Shown: positions 7,696 through 16,845 of the stretch, piece by piece
Layout: the number at the start of each line of letters is the position of its first letter
How positions within the stretch are numbered: position 1 is the stretch's first letter
Assembly (NCBI GenBank): GCA_014584465.1
Contig: JACTMU010000094.1
Span: 1 to 64,000 of the forward strand
Direction: 5' to 3'
DNA length: 64,000 bases
From: Pseudomonadota bacterium
GTDB lineage: Bacteria; Bdellovibrionota; Bdellovibrionia; Bdellovibrionales; JACTMU01
Translations under genes and position numbers: made by a program
The notes under the pieces: generated by a model
Told to the model about the DNA's origin: nothing
The model's input: the letters and a program-made list of their open reading frames with translations, nothing else
Database searches by the model: none

Positions 7696-8920
7696 ATCAA
7701 AGCTCGCTTTACTGACCAGTCTTTACCTAGCGCAAGGTCTGCCATTCGGATTTTTCACTCAAGCCCTCCCTGTAATTATGCGGCAACAGGGAATGTCGTT
7801 GGAATCCATCGGATTTAGTTCCCTTCTTGCTTTACCATGGGCCCTTAAACTCTTATGGGCACCTCTCGTTGACAAACACTATTCAAATAAGATTGGCCGC
7901 AGACGGAGCTGGATTCTGCCACTGCAGTTCATGTCGATTACTTTAATGATTATCGCTGCGATGTTTGACGCTAAAAACGAATTCACCGGTCTAATTGGTT
8001 TGATTTTTATTGTTAACCTTCTCGCATCGACTCAAGACATCGCAACAGACGGTTTGGCCGTAGAACTCCTTAGTCAGAAGGAGCGCGGTTTAGGAAATGG
8101 AATTCAAGTCGCCGGATATCGCCTTGGAATGATTATTGGAGGTGGTGCGCTTCTTGTAGTTTTCGAGAAACTGGGCTGGCGTCTAGCGTTCTTTTCTATG
8201 GCTATTATCTTGGCCATAGCAACTATTCCCATTTTTTTGCATTCTGAAAAGAAAACCATACTGCCCGAATCACACGCCCAACTTCGATGGAAGGATTTCT
8301 TATCTTTTTTCAAAACCAGAGATATATGGCTTTGGATCATTGGATTGTTTTTTTACAAAAGTGGAGACGCCTTTGCTACCCAAATGCTCCGCCCTCTCCT
8401 GGTTGACATGAAATACAGCATGAGTGAAATCGGAGGTATTGTGGGCACCATCGGTTTTGGCTTTGGCTTAATTGGATCTCTGTTAGGTGGTTGGCTCGTA
8501 AATACATTAGCGAGAAGAAAATCTCTCCTTACTTTTTCTCTTCTCCAAACGGTTACGATCCTCGGTTACTTTCTCATGGCAAATAACGCAGCTAACTCTA
8601 TAGCAGTTGTTTATGCACTGAGTGCTCTAGAGCATTTTTGTGGCGGCCTTGCCACGGTGGCGATCTTCACGGTCATGATGGACAAATGCAACCCTAATAT
8701 TGCTGCAACTGACTATACTATCCAGGCATGTATCGTGGTTATCTCCACCGGAGTATTTTCTGCACTCAGCGGAATTAGCGCAAATCAGTTTGGATATGCT
8801 GGTCACTTCATTATTGCGGCGATACTTTCATTTCTGGGATTCATAGCAATTTATTTTGGATCGAAGCATCTTAGCCAGAGTTTCATCTCTTCCGGGAAGA
8901 TAGAAATACTGGAGAGTTAA
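7685..8920 (+). CDS. MFS transporter, AmpG / acetyl-CoA-transporter-like
   Basis: The 411-residue protein has about 12 transmembrane segments and begins SKLALLTSLYLAQGLPFGFF, typical of the AmpG branch of the major facilitator superfamily. That branch also contains the acetyl-CoA transporters. Family-type motifs are STQDIATDGLAVELLS and RGLGNGIQVAGYRLGMIIGG. It sits in the inner membrane and probably imports a metabolite. In its context this could be a CoA breakdown product such as a pantetheine compound, or a muropeptide as for AmpG proper. GGGAAGGAG ahead of the ATG at 7685 supports this start, which overlaps the end of the coaD-coaE gene by 11 bases. Confidence 0.75.
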   Translation: MTTKSKLALLTSLYLAQGLPFGFFTQALPVIMRQQGMSLESIGFSSLLALPWALKLLWAPLVDKHYSNKIGRRRSWILPLQFMSITLMIIAAMFDAKNEFTGLIGLIFIVNLLASTQDIATDGLAVELLSQKERGLGNGIQVAGYRLGMIIGGGALLVVFEKLGWRLAFFSMAIILAIATIPIFLHSEKKTILPESHAQLRWKDFLSFFKTRDIWLWIIGLFFYKSGDAFATQMLRPLLVDMKYSMSEIGGIVGTIGFGFGLIGSLLGGWLVNTLARRKSLLTFSLLQTVTILGYFLMANNAANSIAVVYALSALEHFCGGLATVAIFTVMMDKCNPNIAATDYTIQACIVVISTGVFSALSGISANQFGYAGHFIIAAILSFLGFIAIYFGSKHLSQSFISSGKIEILES

Positions 8921-8967
8921 TAGTCGAGCAATCCATGCTCTTCTCAATTCTCATTTAGATCCTGGGA

Positions 8968-9270
8968 TTGTTCGGGACCGAGAACAATCCAGAAGCTTTA
9001 TTGAGCTTTCAGAAGCAAAATTTAAAAAGGTGGGGGGGTGTTTTTCTAGGCACTGCAATGCTCACTGAAGAGACCCGACGTGACCTTCTGGAACTTGTAG
9101 AGGAGAGAAATGGAGTCGGCGCCACCCTGATCACTTCTCAACTTCCGGTTGGTGAATGGCATGATCATTTTGGAGGCGGACGAGTTGCCGATGCCATCTG
9201 CGACCGTCTTGTAAGAAATGCACACCGGATCGATCTATTCGGCGATACTAGGCGACCCAAAGTTGACTAA
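8968..9270 (+). pseudogene. IS21-family IstB helper ATPase, C-terminal fragment
   Basis: From about 9055 the frame reads LTEETRRDLLELVEERNG and continues with GATLITSQLPVGEWHDHFGG and ADAICDRLVRNAHRIDL. This is the conserved C-terminus of IstB, the AAA+ helper of IS21 transposition. Walker A and B are missing, so only about the last 70 residues survive. The first 25 or so residues of the open frame are unrelated sequence joined by the truncation. Confidence 0.75.
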
Positions 9271-9317
9271 AATTCGTCGATCTGTCATAACCTGAAACGA
9301 CTCTGCGTCGCTGCGCT

Positions 9318-9385
9318 CCGAAGGGTGGGCGCCATGCTCTGAAATGGGTGGGCGGAATGAGATTGAAATAGGTGGGCGGCTTCGC
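9318..9385 (+). mobile_element. IS21-type right-end multiple repeats
   Basis: Downstream of the istB fragment GGTGGGCG occurs three times, at about 24-base spacing, within GGGTGGGCGCC, GAAATGGGTGGGCGG and GAAATAGGTGGGCGG. IS21-family elements carry such multiple terminal repeats as transposase-binding sites. This marks the right end of the same remnant. No left end or istA is visible. Confidence 0.55.
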
Positions 9386-9419
9386 CGAAATACGCATCCA
9401 AGCCATCTCACGCTTCATA

Positions 9420-9841
9420 TGATCTGCAAGCTACTCAAACTTGAATATTAGCTAACGACAATTCTGCTTATCGACCAATCCACGAGGTTCACTAAGTGCG
9501 CGACTCATCCTTTCAAGAGGGCAGAGGTTCCGACCCGGATCGACACGATCATTACGATGACACTGATAATTTCCTTCATACTTACTTCCTTTCTTGTAGG
9601 TCTATATTCGGACCATCAAAAATTGTTCTTTGAAAGTTATATGGAGGAGCGAGCGAGGCTGGAAAACTGCTGAATTTGTGAAGCCAACTTGTAGCCACAA
9701 TGTAGCCAACTTCCGTGATTGCGCGTGATGAAGTGTGATGTCCTTCAGCTACGGGATCTCTAAGTGATTGAAACCTTTTGTCTGTAATATTCAGTTCTTA
9801 CGATTCTCGGTCACTAAATTCGTGATACAAATGGCGGAGAG
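9420..9841. repeat. Direct repeat B ending inside tRNA-Ser
   Basis: This is the second copy of the repeat at 4096-4520, in the same orientation. It ends within the 3' terminus of the tRNA-Ser gene. Near 9660-9720 both copies hold GTAGCCAC and GTAGCCAA motifs close together, which could be arm-type recombinase sites. It forms the tRNA-proximal boundary of the island whose distal boundary is repeat A. Confidence 0.85.
9505..9579 (-). pseudogene. Decayed copy of the small membrane peptide
   Basis: The reading frame starts MKEIISVIVMIVSI, matching the 43-residue peptide of repeat A. A deletion of four bases relative to that copy shifts the frame and stops it after 24 residues. The ribosome-binding site is also weaker (AAAGGAAG). 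Whether the short peptide is still made is unknown. Confidence 0.5.
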
Positions 9842-9921
9842 GGAGAGATTCGAACTCTCGAGACGCGTTAACGTCTGCCGGTTTTCAAGACCGGTGCTTT
9901 CAACCGCTCAGCCACCTCTCC
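9832..9921 (-). tRNA. tRNA-Ser (anticodon UGA)
   Basis: The 90-base gene has acceptor stem GGAGAGG pairing with CCTCTCC, an encoded CCA end, the anticodon loop CTTGAAA on a CCGGT/ACCGG stem (anticodon at 9885-9887), a long variable arm typical of class II tRNAs, and a TTCGAAT T-loop. It reads UCA codons. It lies next to serS and serves as the attachment site of the flanking island. Confidence 0.96.
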
Positions 9922-10084
9922 TTTAAGATGAAGCCACGGCCCGGTTGGCCTTGGGTCGATTGGCTCTTTGATGCTGAAAGGCTAATTTAAAGAGCGGAGA
10001 TCAAAGTTTCAATGAGTTTTCGTCGGGATTTATCAGGTGCGTTATGAGAGGTTTCGCAAAAATCCAGCTGATGTCTCTAGGGGT

Positions 10085-11374
10085 CTACTTCAGAATTGAA
10101 ATTCCGCCCATATAGGGCCTCAGTGCCTCTGGGACCACAACAGATCCATCCTCCTGCTGGAAGTTTTCCAAAATGGCCACCACAGTTCGACCAATCGCAA
10201 GACCTGAACCATTGAGCGTATGGACAAACCTCGGTTTGCCACCCTTAGAACGAAAACGAATGTTGGCACGGCGGGCCTGAAAATCCTCGAAGTTGGAGCA
10301 AGAACTGATCTCACGATAGACTCCCTGACCCGGCAACCAGACTTCGAGATCGTAACATTTGGCTGCGGAAAACCCAATGTCCCCAGTACATAAAGAGACC
10401 ACTCGATAGGGGAGCTCAAGAAGGGTAAGAATCTTCTCAGCATGTTGAGTTAAGAGTTCATGCTGCTCATAGGAGAGATCGGGATGGACCAAGCGCACCA
10501 ATTCAACCTTGTTGAATTGGTGTTGGCGTATGATCCCCTTGGTGTCTTGGCCATAACTGCCAGCCTCAGCACGAAAGCAGGGTGTGTATGCCGCAAAAGT
10601 TTGTGGCAAAGACTCTTCATTGAGAATCTCCTCAGCATAGAAATTTGTGACTGGAACTTCAGCTGTGGGAATCAAATGGTAATCTGAGCCAGTGAGATGG
10701 AAGACCTCATTCACAAATTTTGGAAATTGTCCCACGCCAATAAAACTTTGGCTGTTTGCAATGAAGGGCGGCATCATTTCGGTATAGCCGTGTTCACGGG
10801 TGTGCACATCAAGCATCAATGAAATCAAAGCTCTTTCAAGTCTTGCTCCTAAACCGATCAGAAAGACAAATCGAGCACCTGTGACCTTCCCAGCCCTCTT
10901 GAAGTCCAAAATTCCAAGCTTCTCACCAATCTCCCAATGCTCTTTGGGAGAGAAAGAAAAGCTCTTTGGTTCTCCCACCTTTCGGACCTGGACATTCTCT
11001 TCAGAAGATCTCCCAAATGGAACCGTTTCATGACACTTGTTGGGAAGGGTCATCAAAAGATCATGAACTCTTCGCTCGGCATCCTCTGATTTCATCTCCA
11101 AATCTTTGATAAGAGCGCTTAACTTTTGTGCCTTCTCAAAGATCTCCTTTTCGGGGAGACCCTCACGCTTGATCTTGGCCATCTCTTGACTCAATTTCTT
11201 TTGTGCGGCTCGCTCCGACTCGACCTGATGTATCCACTTTTTACGCTCTTGATTGAGTTCAAGTAACTGATCCAAGATCTTTGGATCAAATTTCCGACCC
11301 TCTAAGGTCCTCTTATAGACCTCAAAGTAGCTGGCCCCCTCGTCTCTTGCCTCTAACGCCTTAATGTCAATCAC
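10085..11374 (-). CDS. serS: Seryl-tRNA synthetase
   Basis: This 429-residue class II synthetase charges tRNA-Ser with serine. The N-terminal part (about residues 35-100) is the long antiparallel coiled coil that binds the tRNA variable arm. The C-terminal catalytic core shows the [15 protein letters not shown] segment, motif 2 ([20 protein letters not shown]), and motif 3 with the final [18 protein letters not shown]. The start is GTG (11372-11374) behind a GGGG-containing ribosome-binding site. Length and motifs are normal. It stands just beyond the tRNA-Ser gene and marks the return to core genes. Confidence 0.97.
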   Translation of the reverse strand: MIDIKALEARDEGASYFEVYKRTLEGRKFDPKILDQLLELNQERKKWIHQVESERAAQKKLSQEMAKIKREGLPEKEIFEKAQKLSALIKDLEMKSEDAERRVHDLLMTLPNKCHETVPFGRSSEENVQVRKVGEPKSFSFSPKEHWEIGEKLGILDFKRAGKVTGARFVFLIGLGARLERALISLMLDVHTREHGYTEMMPPFIANSQSFIGVGQFPKFVNEVFHLTGSDYHLIPTAEVPVTNFYAEEILNEESLPQTFAAYTPCFRAEAGSYGQDTKGIIRQHQFNKVELVRLVHPDLSYEQHELLTQHAEKILTLLELPYRVVSLCTGDIGFSAAKCYDLEVWLPGQGVYREISSCSNFEDFQARRANIRFRSKGGKPRFVHTLNGSGLAIGRTVVAILENFQQEDGSVVVPEALRPYMGGISILK

Positions 11375-11394
11375 AACTGCCCCTAAGAAAAAGA

Positions 11395-11691
11395 TTACGC
11401 TCCTGGCGCAACCAATACATACATCTTTAGCAAAATGGCAACCAAAACGGCCGCCAAGTCAAACAGCAACACGCTCACATATCCCCACTTTCTCGAAACT
11501 CGTAGGAATATCCCTATTGTTATCACAATGACAAAGACGAAAATGGTCTCCTTGTAACCAACTAACTCCTTTCCGACAAGTGACAGAGTCAGTCCAACCA
11601 TAAAACCTGAAACAAGCCGTAACAGATACAAAAAGAAGCTGGTCGACCCTTTTTTCAGCTTAACCTGCATCTGATCCACTAAGTGTCCCAT
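11395..11691 (-). CDS. Small membrane protein, family unknown
   Basis: The 98-residue protein has a short basic N-terminus (QVKLKKG) and about three hydrophobic helices, ending [10 protein letters not shown]. It lies 20 bases upstream of serS in the same direction and may be co-transcribed with it. I recognise no family. It probably sits in the inner membrane. A half copy of the dispersed MITE-like element begins about 10 bases upstream of its start, so its promoter is inside or beyond that element. Confidence 0.6.
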   Translation of the reverse strand: MGHLVDQMQVKLKKGSTSFFLYLLRLVSGFMVGLTLSLVGKELVGYKETIFVFVIVITIGIFLRVSRKWGYVSVLLFDLAAVLVAILLKMYVLVAPGA

Positions 11692-11700
11692 GATTTCACC

Positions 11701-11801
11701 CTCCTCGAGTTAGCGCCTCTGGCTAGCCCTTCGTCGGCCCGCCTCGGTATAAGAAAAACTTATTAAAATCGATCAAAAAGCGAATTACCGGCCAGCCCCT
11801 A
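11701..11801. repeat. MITE-like element, half copy (centre plus one terminal repeat)
   Basis: It contains the element's central part (CCTCCTCGAGTTAGCGCC through CCGCCTC) and one terminal repeat running from GGTATAAG to GGCCAGCCCC. The other terminal repeat is missing. It matches the element at 27331-27467 in inverted orientation. Confidence 0.7.
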
Positions 11802-11847
11802 TTCTACTCGGTTGAGCAATGAGAACAAAAATGTTTTGTCTCTATCT

Positions 11848-14628
11848 CTACAGTTTTTCTAAATTTTGAATTCGCTTTTCTATATCAGGCTTATCCTCCG
11901 CAGTTGGGGCAAGCTGCAAATATCGACGAAAAGCGATGATGGCCTCGTCAATCTCCCCACGTGCCTCGAAGATCAAACCCAACTCTCGATAGACCTCGGC
12001 GTTCCCAGACTCCTTACCCTCTGCAACTTTTATCACCGCCAATGCTGGATCAAACTGGCCGGCGAGCCTGTAACACTGTCCGAGCTTGATGTAGACTTCT
12101 GACGCCTGAGGTCGCAACTGAATTGCTCGTTGAATCTCCGCTGCACACTTTCCATAATCTCGACTCCTCGTATAAATCTCTGCCAGGAGAAGATAGGGAT
12201 CGGCAAGGTTGGGGTTCAATCGTTTCTCAGCCTCCGCCTCACTGAGGGCTCGACCGAGATCTCCACTGAGTAGGGCCGCTCTTCCGGTATAGTAGTGGAC
12301 CAGTGGGTATTGACCGTTGATCTTTGCCACTCGCTCAAATTGTCTTATGGCTTCATGAGGTTCGTTTCGCAGCAGATAGTATTGGCCAATCAGATAAAGC
12401 GGCTCTCCGTCCGATGGATCGATCGATGCGGCCATCAAGAGAGAGTCAAGAGCGTCCGCCATCTTCTCCTGTTTCTGCTGGCTGAGTCCCAATTTCATAT
12501 AGGCCCTTTTTTCGCTCTTCTTGATCTGAACAACTTGGCGAAAGATATTCTCGGCCTCTTCATAACGCTCTTCTTCAAAATAGAGTTCTCCTAAGCTCAC
12601 CCGATAATCGATCACATAGGGAAACGAACGTATAAGTTCATTGAGATATTGAACTCCAGCATCAAATCCTTGAAGTGCTGCTGCAGACCTTGAGTACACA
12701 AGTTGAGCTTCGATGTTGCCACCATCGAGTTCGACTGCTTTTGAGGCCGCCTTGAGCGCCTCTTCGGGATTCCGATTCCCCAAATAGGACTTGGCCAAAA
12801 TGATCAGAGAATCGATATCTGAGGAGTAGAGATGAAGTGCTTTTTGAGCATACGTTGCTGCGCCACCTGCATTGCCACGTCTTAATTCCACAAGGGCAAG
12901 TCCACGAAAGATCTGATATTGATTGCTCTTCTGTCGCATTCCCTGTTTGAGAATCTTAATGGCCGAAACGTAATCGAACTTCTGTGAATGATAATCCGCA
13001 AGACGAAAATAGGCCTCGATCAAATTGGGATCAGCCACAATCGCCTTTTTAAGCCACACGATGGCTTCGCTTCCCTGATTTAAAAGCCAAAGACACGCTG
13101 CTGCCTTCATGGCCGCAAGTCCATTTTTTCGATCATGTTCGAAGGCCGCCTTATATTCTGCCTGTGCCGCTAAGTAGTCCCCTGACTTATAAAATTGATC
13201 TCCCACATAAACTCCATCTGAGACATTGGAGTCCTTCAGATCCTTAATGCCACCAAGGTCGACCGCGATTCTACGGCACTCGAGATTGCTTGAACTCAGC
13301 TTTACACAATCCAGTGCATATTGAAGTGCCTTTTTTCTCTGATTCTTGTGCACATAGATGCGAGCCAAGGAGAGAAGGGCCTGTGCCTCATCAATCGATG
13401 GAACTCTCGTACTTGCAAGTCCTGCGCTCAACAAACCTAACGCCTTTTCATAATGACGAAAATGTCTCTCTTCAAGAGTCCCTAGATCTAACTTTGCGAT
13501 CACATGCCGTGAGTTGGACTTTAGAATGTTCTCGTAAAGTGTCACTGCATAGGAGTGGTTCCCCTGAGTTACCTGGGCACGAGCCTCCACAAGATAGGTC
13601 TTGATCCAGCGATCCCAGATCTTTCTGGCCTTCTGAAGATGATCTATGGCCAGACCATACTCCTTTTCTGCCAACATCAAATCTGCTTTGATCTCAAAGA
13701 GACCTGCCACAAATGGTTCAAGCGTCGTCAATGTTTGAAGAGTGGCCTCAACTACAGATCTTGCCTCTTTGAATTTCCCTTGAGCCAGGAGATCGACCAG
13801 ATGGCAACCCGTCGCATACATTCCAACTGGATTTACGCCTTTAGCCATTTGGGCGACCTTTGAAATCGTATGAAGGTCTTTTGAGTCCTGAAAGGCGTAG
13901 GGCCAAAGCTCTCGATAGGTCAAACACAAAAAACCCATCGCCTTCTCATTCTTAGGAGAAGATTCGACCAAAGATACCAATTTGTTTTGCGCGGAGAGAT
14001 AATTGTCAAAATCATCGCGTTCGAAACTGCTCAAAGCGAGACGAAAACCCTCCTCCCACTTTTCATTGGAAACTCCCACCTTGGAGCGCCCTGGTTCAGG
14101 TCCCACAAGATGGATCTTTGCAGATCCATCTTTGGGGACTGTTGTGAAAAGGAGATAGCCCGCAATCAACAGTACGATCCCGATCAAAAAAAGTGGAGCG
14201 TAGCTCTTTTGTTTCTTTCGCTTTCGCAGCTCTTTTCTTAAGTCCTTAAGCTCGATGACTTCAGGTTCCTTGCTTTCACGTGTGACGGTCTCCGAGGTCA
14301 CCTCTTTTCTTATCTTCTTAAATTCAAAGCTGATCTCCTCTAGGGGTTTTTCAGAAGCCGGTTTTGGAGCCAGCTCCTCCTCTTTGTCTCGATCTTCAAC
14401 TTCCGAATTTGATTTTACATTAGAAGAGACACCCTCCAATGCATCAAGAAGGCGATCGTAAAATTCAGGTGCCTGAGAGATGAGGATCCAATTGTTGCCA
14501 GGAAAGAGAGAAATCTCTTCTGTCCCCTCAAAAAGTCCCTTAGAAATTCGATTCAGGATCTCTTCTGTGGAGAAAGGGCCTCGTATCTGACCCTGATCCC
14601 GTACAACCCACCTCTTTGATTCTGCCAT
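11848..14628 (-). CDS. Membrane-anchored GYF_2-like / TPR repeat protein
   Basis: The 926-residue protein has three parts. Residues 5-65 resemble a GYF_2-type domain (RWVVRDQGQIRGPFSTEEIL). A charged linker and one transmembrane helix follow at about 143-163 (LFLIGIVLLIAGYLLFTTV). The remaining 750 residues are tandem TPR-type helical repeats (for example AYMKLGLSQQKQEKMADALD and AEVYRELGLIFEARGEIDEA). With a cytoplasmic N-terminus the TPR array would lie in the periplasm as a protein-binding scaffold. The partner is unknown. It is a single-gene unit between murA and the serS region. A conserved 16-mer repeat lies just upstream of its start. Confidence 0.7.
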   Translation of the reverse strand: MAESKRWVVRDQGQIRGPFSTEEILNRISKGLFEGTEEISLFPGNNWILISQAPEFYDRLLDALEGVSSNVKSNSEVEDRDKEEELAPKPASEKPLEEISFEFKKIRKEVTSETVTRESKEPEVIELKDLRKELRKRKKQKSYAPLFLIGIVLLIAGYLLFTTVPKDGSAKIHLVGPEPGRSKVGVSNEKWEEGFRLALSSFERDDFDNYLSAQNKLVSLVESSPKNEKAMGFLCLTYRELWPYAFQDSKDLHTISKVAQMAKGVNPVGMYATGCHLVDLLAQGKFKEARSVVEATLQTLTTLEPFVAGLFEIKADLMLAEKEYGLAIDHLQKARKIWDRWIKTYLVEARAQVTQGNHSYAVTLYENILKSNSRHVIAKLDLGTLEERHFRHYEKALGLLSAGLASTRVPSIDEAQALLSLARIYVHKNQRKKALQYALDCVKLSSSNLECRRIAVDLGGIKDLKDSNVSDGVYVGDQFYKSGDYLAAQAEYKAAFEHDRKNGLAAMKAAACLWLLNQGSEAIVWLKKAIVADPNLIEAYFRLADYHSQKFDYVSAIKILKQGMRQKSNQYQIFRGLALVELRRGNAGGAATYAQKALHLYSSDIDSLIILAKSYLGNRNPEEALKAASKAVELDGGNIEAQLVYSRSAAALQGFDAGVQYLNELIRSFPYVIDYRVSLGELYFEEERYEEAENIFRQVVQIKKSEKRAYMKLGLSQQKQEKMADALDSLLMAASIDPSDGEPLYLIGQYYLLRNEPHEAIRQFERVAKINGQYPLVHYYTGRAALLSGDLGRALSEAEAEKRLNPNLADPYLLLAEIYTRSRDYGKCAAEIQRAIQLRPQASEVYIKLGQCYRLAGQFDPALAVIKVAEGKESGNAEVYRELGLIFEARGEIDEAIIAFRRYLQLAPTAEDKPDIEKRIQNLEKL

Positions 14629-14653
14629 ATTTCATTTATAACACTGAAACCAA

Positions 14654-14669
14654 GATCTGAAATTAGAAA
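14654..14669. repeat. Dispersed 16-mer repeat, copy 1
   Basis: GATCTGAAATTAGAAA occurs here between the TPR gene and murA, and identically at 33691-33706 and 53399-53414, each time in intergenic DNA. Function unknown. Confidence 0.5.
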
Positions 14670-14692
14670 TGATGGTGTTGGCCATTTTCCAT

Positions 14693-15955
14693 TCACAGCC
14701 CCAAGGGTATGCGCTCTATCTGGGCACCCAGGGCCGCAAGTTTCACCTCAAGCCCCTCATATCCTCGATCAAGATGATAGATCCGATGGACTTCAGTCTC
14801 ACCCTTGGCCACAAGTCCAGCCAGAATTAGGGAGGCACTTGCCCGTAGATCCGTGGCCATAACAGGCGCACCCGTCAAACAACCTCTTTTGCCTCTCACG
14901 ACGGCAACACGACTCTTGGGGGTGATGTCCGCATTCAGTCGAACCAACTCCTGCACGTGCATAAAACGGTTTTCAAAGACCGTCTCTGTGATCACACTCG
15001 TCCCTTCCGCTTGAGTCATAACCGCCATGAATTGGGCTTGAAGATCTGTTGGAAATCCTGGATATGGCGCCGTGGTGATATCAACTCCAACCCATCGTTC
15101 TGTGGGACTTACTGTCATCTCATTGGTGGTCGTCTGGACTTCAAAACCACTTTCAATCAGTTTGGTCGTAAGCGCATCAAGATGATCGGGACGACAATCT
15201 CGAACACTGATCCCGCCACCTGTGATCGCCCCTGCAAGAAGAAGTGTCCCAGCCTCAATTCGATCGGGCAAAATCGTGTGCTCTGAAGGTTGAAGCCTTT
15301 CAACACCCTCGATCGTAATAATACTAGAACCGATTCCATGAATCTTAGCTCCCATCTTGTTCAAGTAGAGCGCAAGATCTTCAACCTCTGGCTCCTTGGC
15401 CGCATTTTCTATGATGGTCTTTCCCTCCGCGAGGACCGCAGCCATCATTAAGTTTTCAGTTCCTCCAACGGTCGGAGAATCAAAGAGAATTCGCTCCCCT
15501 TTAAGCCTGTCACATTGACCGTAAACAAAACCCTCTTTAACTTCAATCGCCACTCCCATCGAGCTGAATCCATCGAGATGAAAGTTTATGGGGCGCGATC
15601 CAATCGCACATCCACCGGGTAAACTGACCACAGCCTTCCCCCATCTGGCCAAAAGCGGCCCTAAACACAAGATGCTTGCTCGCATCTTTCTTACTAAGTC
15701 ATAAGGTGCTTCAAACTCATCAGGATTACTTACTTTAACCTGAACTGTTCGCCCCTCTCTTTGCACTTCACATCCCAGATGTTCCAGAAGTAAGATGGTG
15801 GAATCGATGTCTTTGAGACGTGGAACATTATGAAAGACGTGTGTCCCCTCCGCGAGCAACGCAGAAAAGAGAATCGGAAGTGAAGCGTTCTTTGAACCAT
15901 GAACCGATACAGAACCATTCAACACTCTACCGCCGACAATACGCATCTTATCCAT
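14693..15955 (-). CDS. murA: UDP-N-acetylglucosamine 1-carboxyvinyltransferase
   Basis: This enzyme makes the first committed step of peptidoglycan synthesis, transferring enolpyruvate from PEP to UDP-GlcNAc in the cytoplasm. The 420-residue protein starts [20 protein letters not shown] and holds the conserved SKNA pair (K22, N23) and the mobile loop [13 protein letters not shown] with catalytic Cys116, the residue targeted by fosfomycin. Length is standard for MurA. AAAGGAG precedes the ATG. It is the last gene of the leftward set rpmE-prfA-prmC-murA, 29 bases after prmC. Confidence 0.97.
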   Translation of the reverse strand: MDKMRIVGGRVLNGSVSVHGSKNASLPILFSALLAEGTHVFHNVPRLKDIDSTILLLEHLGCEVQREGRTVQVKVSNPDEFEAPYDLVRKMRASILCLGPLLARWGKAVVSLPGGCAIGSRPINFHLDGFSSMGVAIEVKEGFVYGQCDRLKGERILFDSPTVGGTENLMMAAVLAEGKTIIENAAKEPEVEDLALYLNKMGAKIHGIGSSIITIEGVERLQPSEHTILPDRIEAGTLLLAGAITGGGISVRDCRPDHLDALTTKLIESGFEVQTTTNEMTVSPTERWVGVDITTAPYPGFPTDLQAQFMAVMTQAEGTSVITETVFENRFMHVQELVRLNADITPKSRVAVVRGKRGCLTGAPVMATDLRASASLILAGLVAKGETEVHRIYHLDRGYEGLEVKLAALGAQIERIPLGL

Positions 15956-15984
15956 AAACTGCTCCTTTCATTTGATGCTGGAGA

Positions 15985-16845
15985 TCAATTCTTTTGACCT
16001 TGGATCACTCGCTCAATCCCAGAATAGTCTTTCAGTAGCTCAACCTGAGTATAACCACAGAACTCTCTGAGATGCCTCTCCATCTCCAATCCCTGACCTG
16101 CTCCCATCTCCATGAGAAAGAGGCCCCCTCGGTTTAAGAGGTCAAAGGCAATCTGAGGCCACAATTTTAAGCAATGATATCCATCATCTTCTGAAAATAG
16201 TGCCTGATGAGGCTCAAACCTTTCCACATAAGGATCAAGAGAAGGGTCCCCACGCTTGACGTAGGGTGGATTGCAGACCACTACGTCAAACTTAGTGTTG
16301 TCAAGATGGCAGGAAAACTCCTCAACACTGCAGTGAAAAAATGAACTCCGACTTGATAACCCTAAGCGAAATGAGTTTTCCTTAGCGACATCAAGAGCAG
16401 CTTCTGAAATATCCACCGCAAAGAGTTCAGACCGTGGCATTTCAGCGATCAACGACAATCCGATGCAACCAGAACCAGCTCCAAAATCAGCCACCTTCGG
16501 TGTCTCCTTGGAGGAGACCCTCATCCATCTTAAGGCTGCTTCGACAACAATTTCACTCTCGGGACGAGGAATCAAAACATCGCTATTGACTAAAAAGATT
16601 CGATTAAAAAAATCCCTCTCTCCTACAATGTAGGCAACGGGCTCTCCTTGTTTTCTTCGATCGAGTCTCTCTTTGCAAAAATCAAATTCTTCGCGACTCA
16701 GAGTCATCTCAGATCGAGTAAAAAGGTCGACCCGGTTCACTCGCAATGTTTTAGCAAGAATCGTCTCTGCATCAACTCTGGCGGTCTCGAGTCCTCGATC
16801 TCGATACTCTCTCGTATAAAACTCTATCAGTTCACGAATGACCAC
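15985..16845 (-). CDS. prmC: Peptide chain release factor N5-glutamine methyltransferase
   Basis: PrmC (HemK) methylates the glutamine of the GGQ motif in release factors using S-adenosylmethionine. The 286-residue protein has the helical N-terminal domain, the SAM-binding loop [15 protein letters not shown], and the catalytic NPPYVKRGD motif. The start is GTG at 16845 behind AAGAAGGAGA, overlapping the end of prfA by 14 bases. This coupling to the gene for its substrate is common in bacteria and strongly supports the call. Confidence 0.96.
   Translation of the reverse strand: MVIRELIEFYTREYRDRGLETARVDAETILAKTLRVNRVDLFTRSEMTLSREEFDFCKERLDRRKQGEPVAYIVGERDFFNRIFLVNSDVLIPRPESEIVVEAALRWMRVSSKETPKVADFGAGSGCIGLSLIAEMPRSELFAVDISEAALDVAKENSFRLGLSSRSSFFHCSVEEFSCHLDNTKFDVVVCNPPYVKRGDPSLDPYVERFEPHQALFSEDDGYHCLKLWPQIAFDLLNRGGLFLMEMGAGQGLEMERHLREFCGYTQVELLKDYSGIERVIQGQKN

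Noticed and set aside
8968-9270. Complete IstB-type gene
   Set aside because: Only the last 70 or so residues match. Walker A and B are missing, so it is a fragment.
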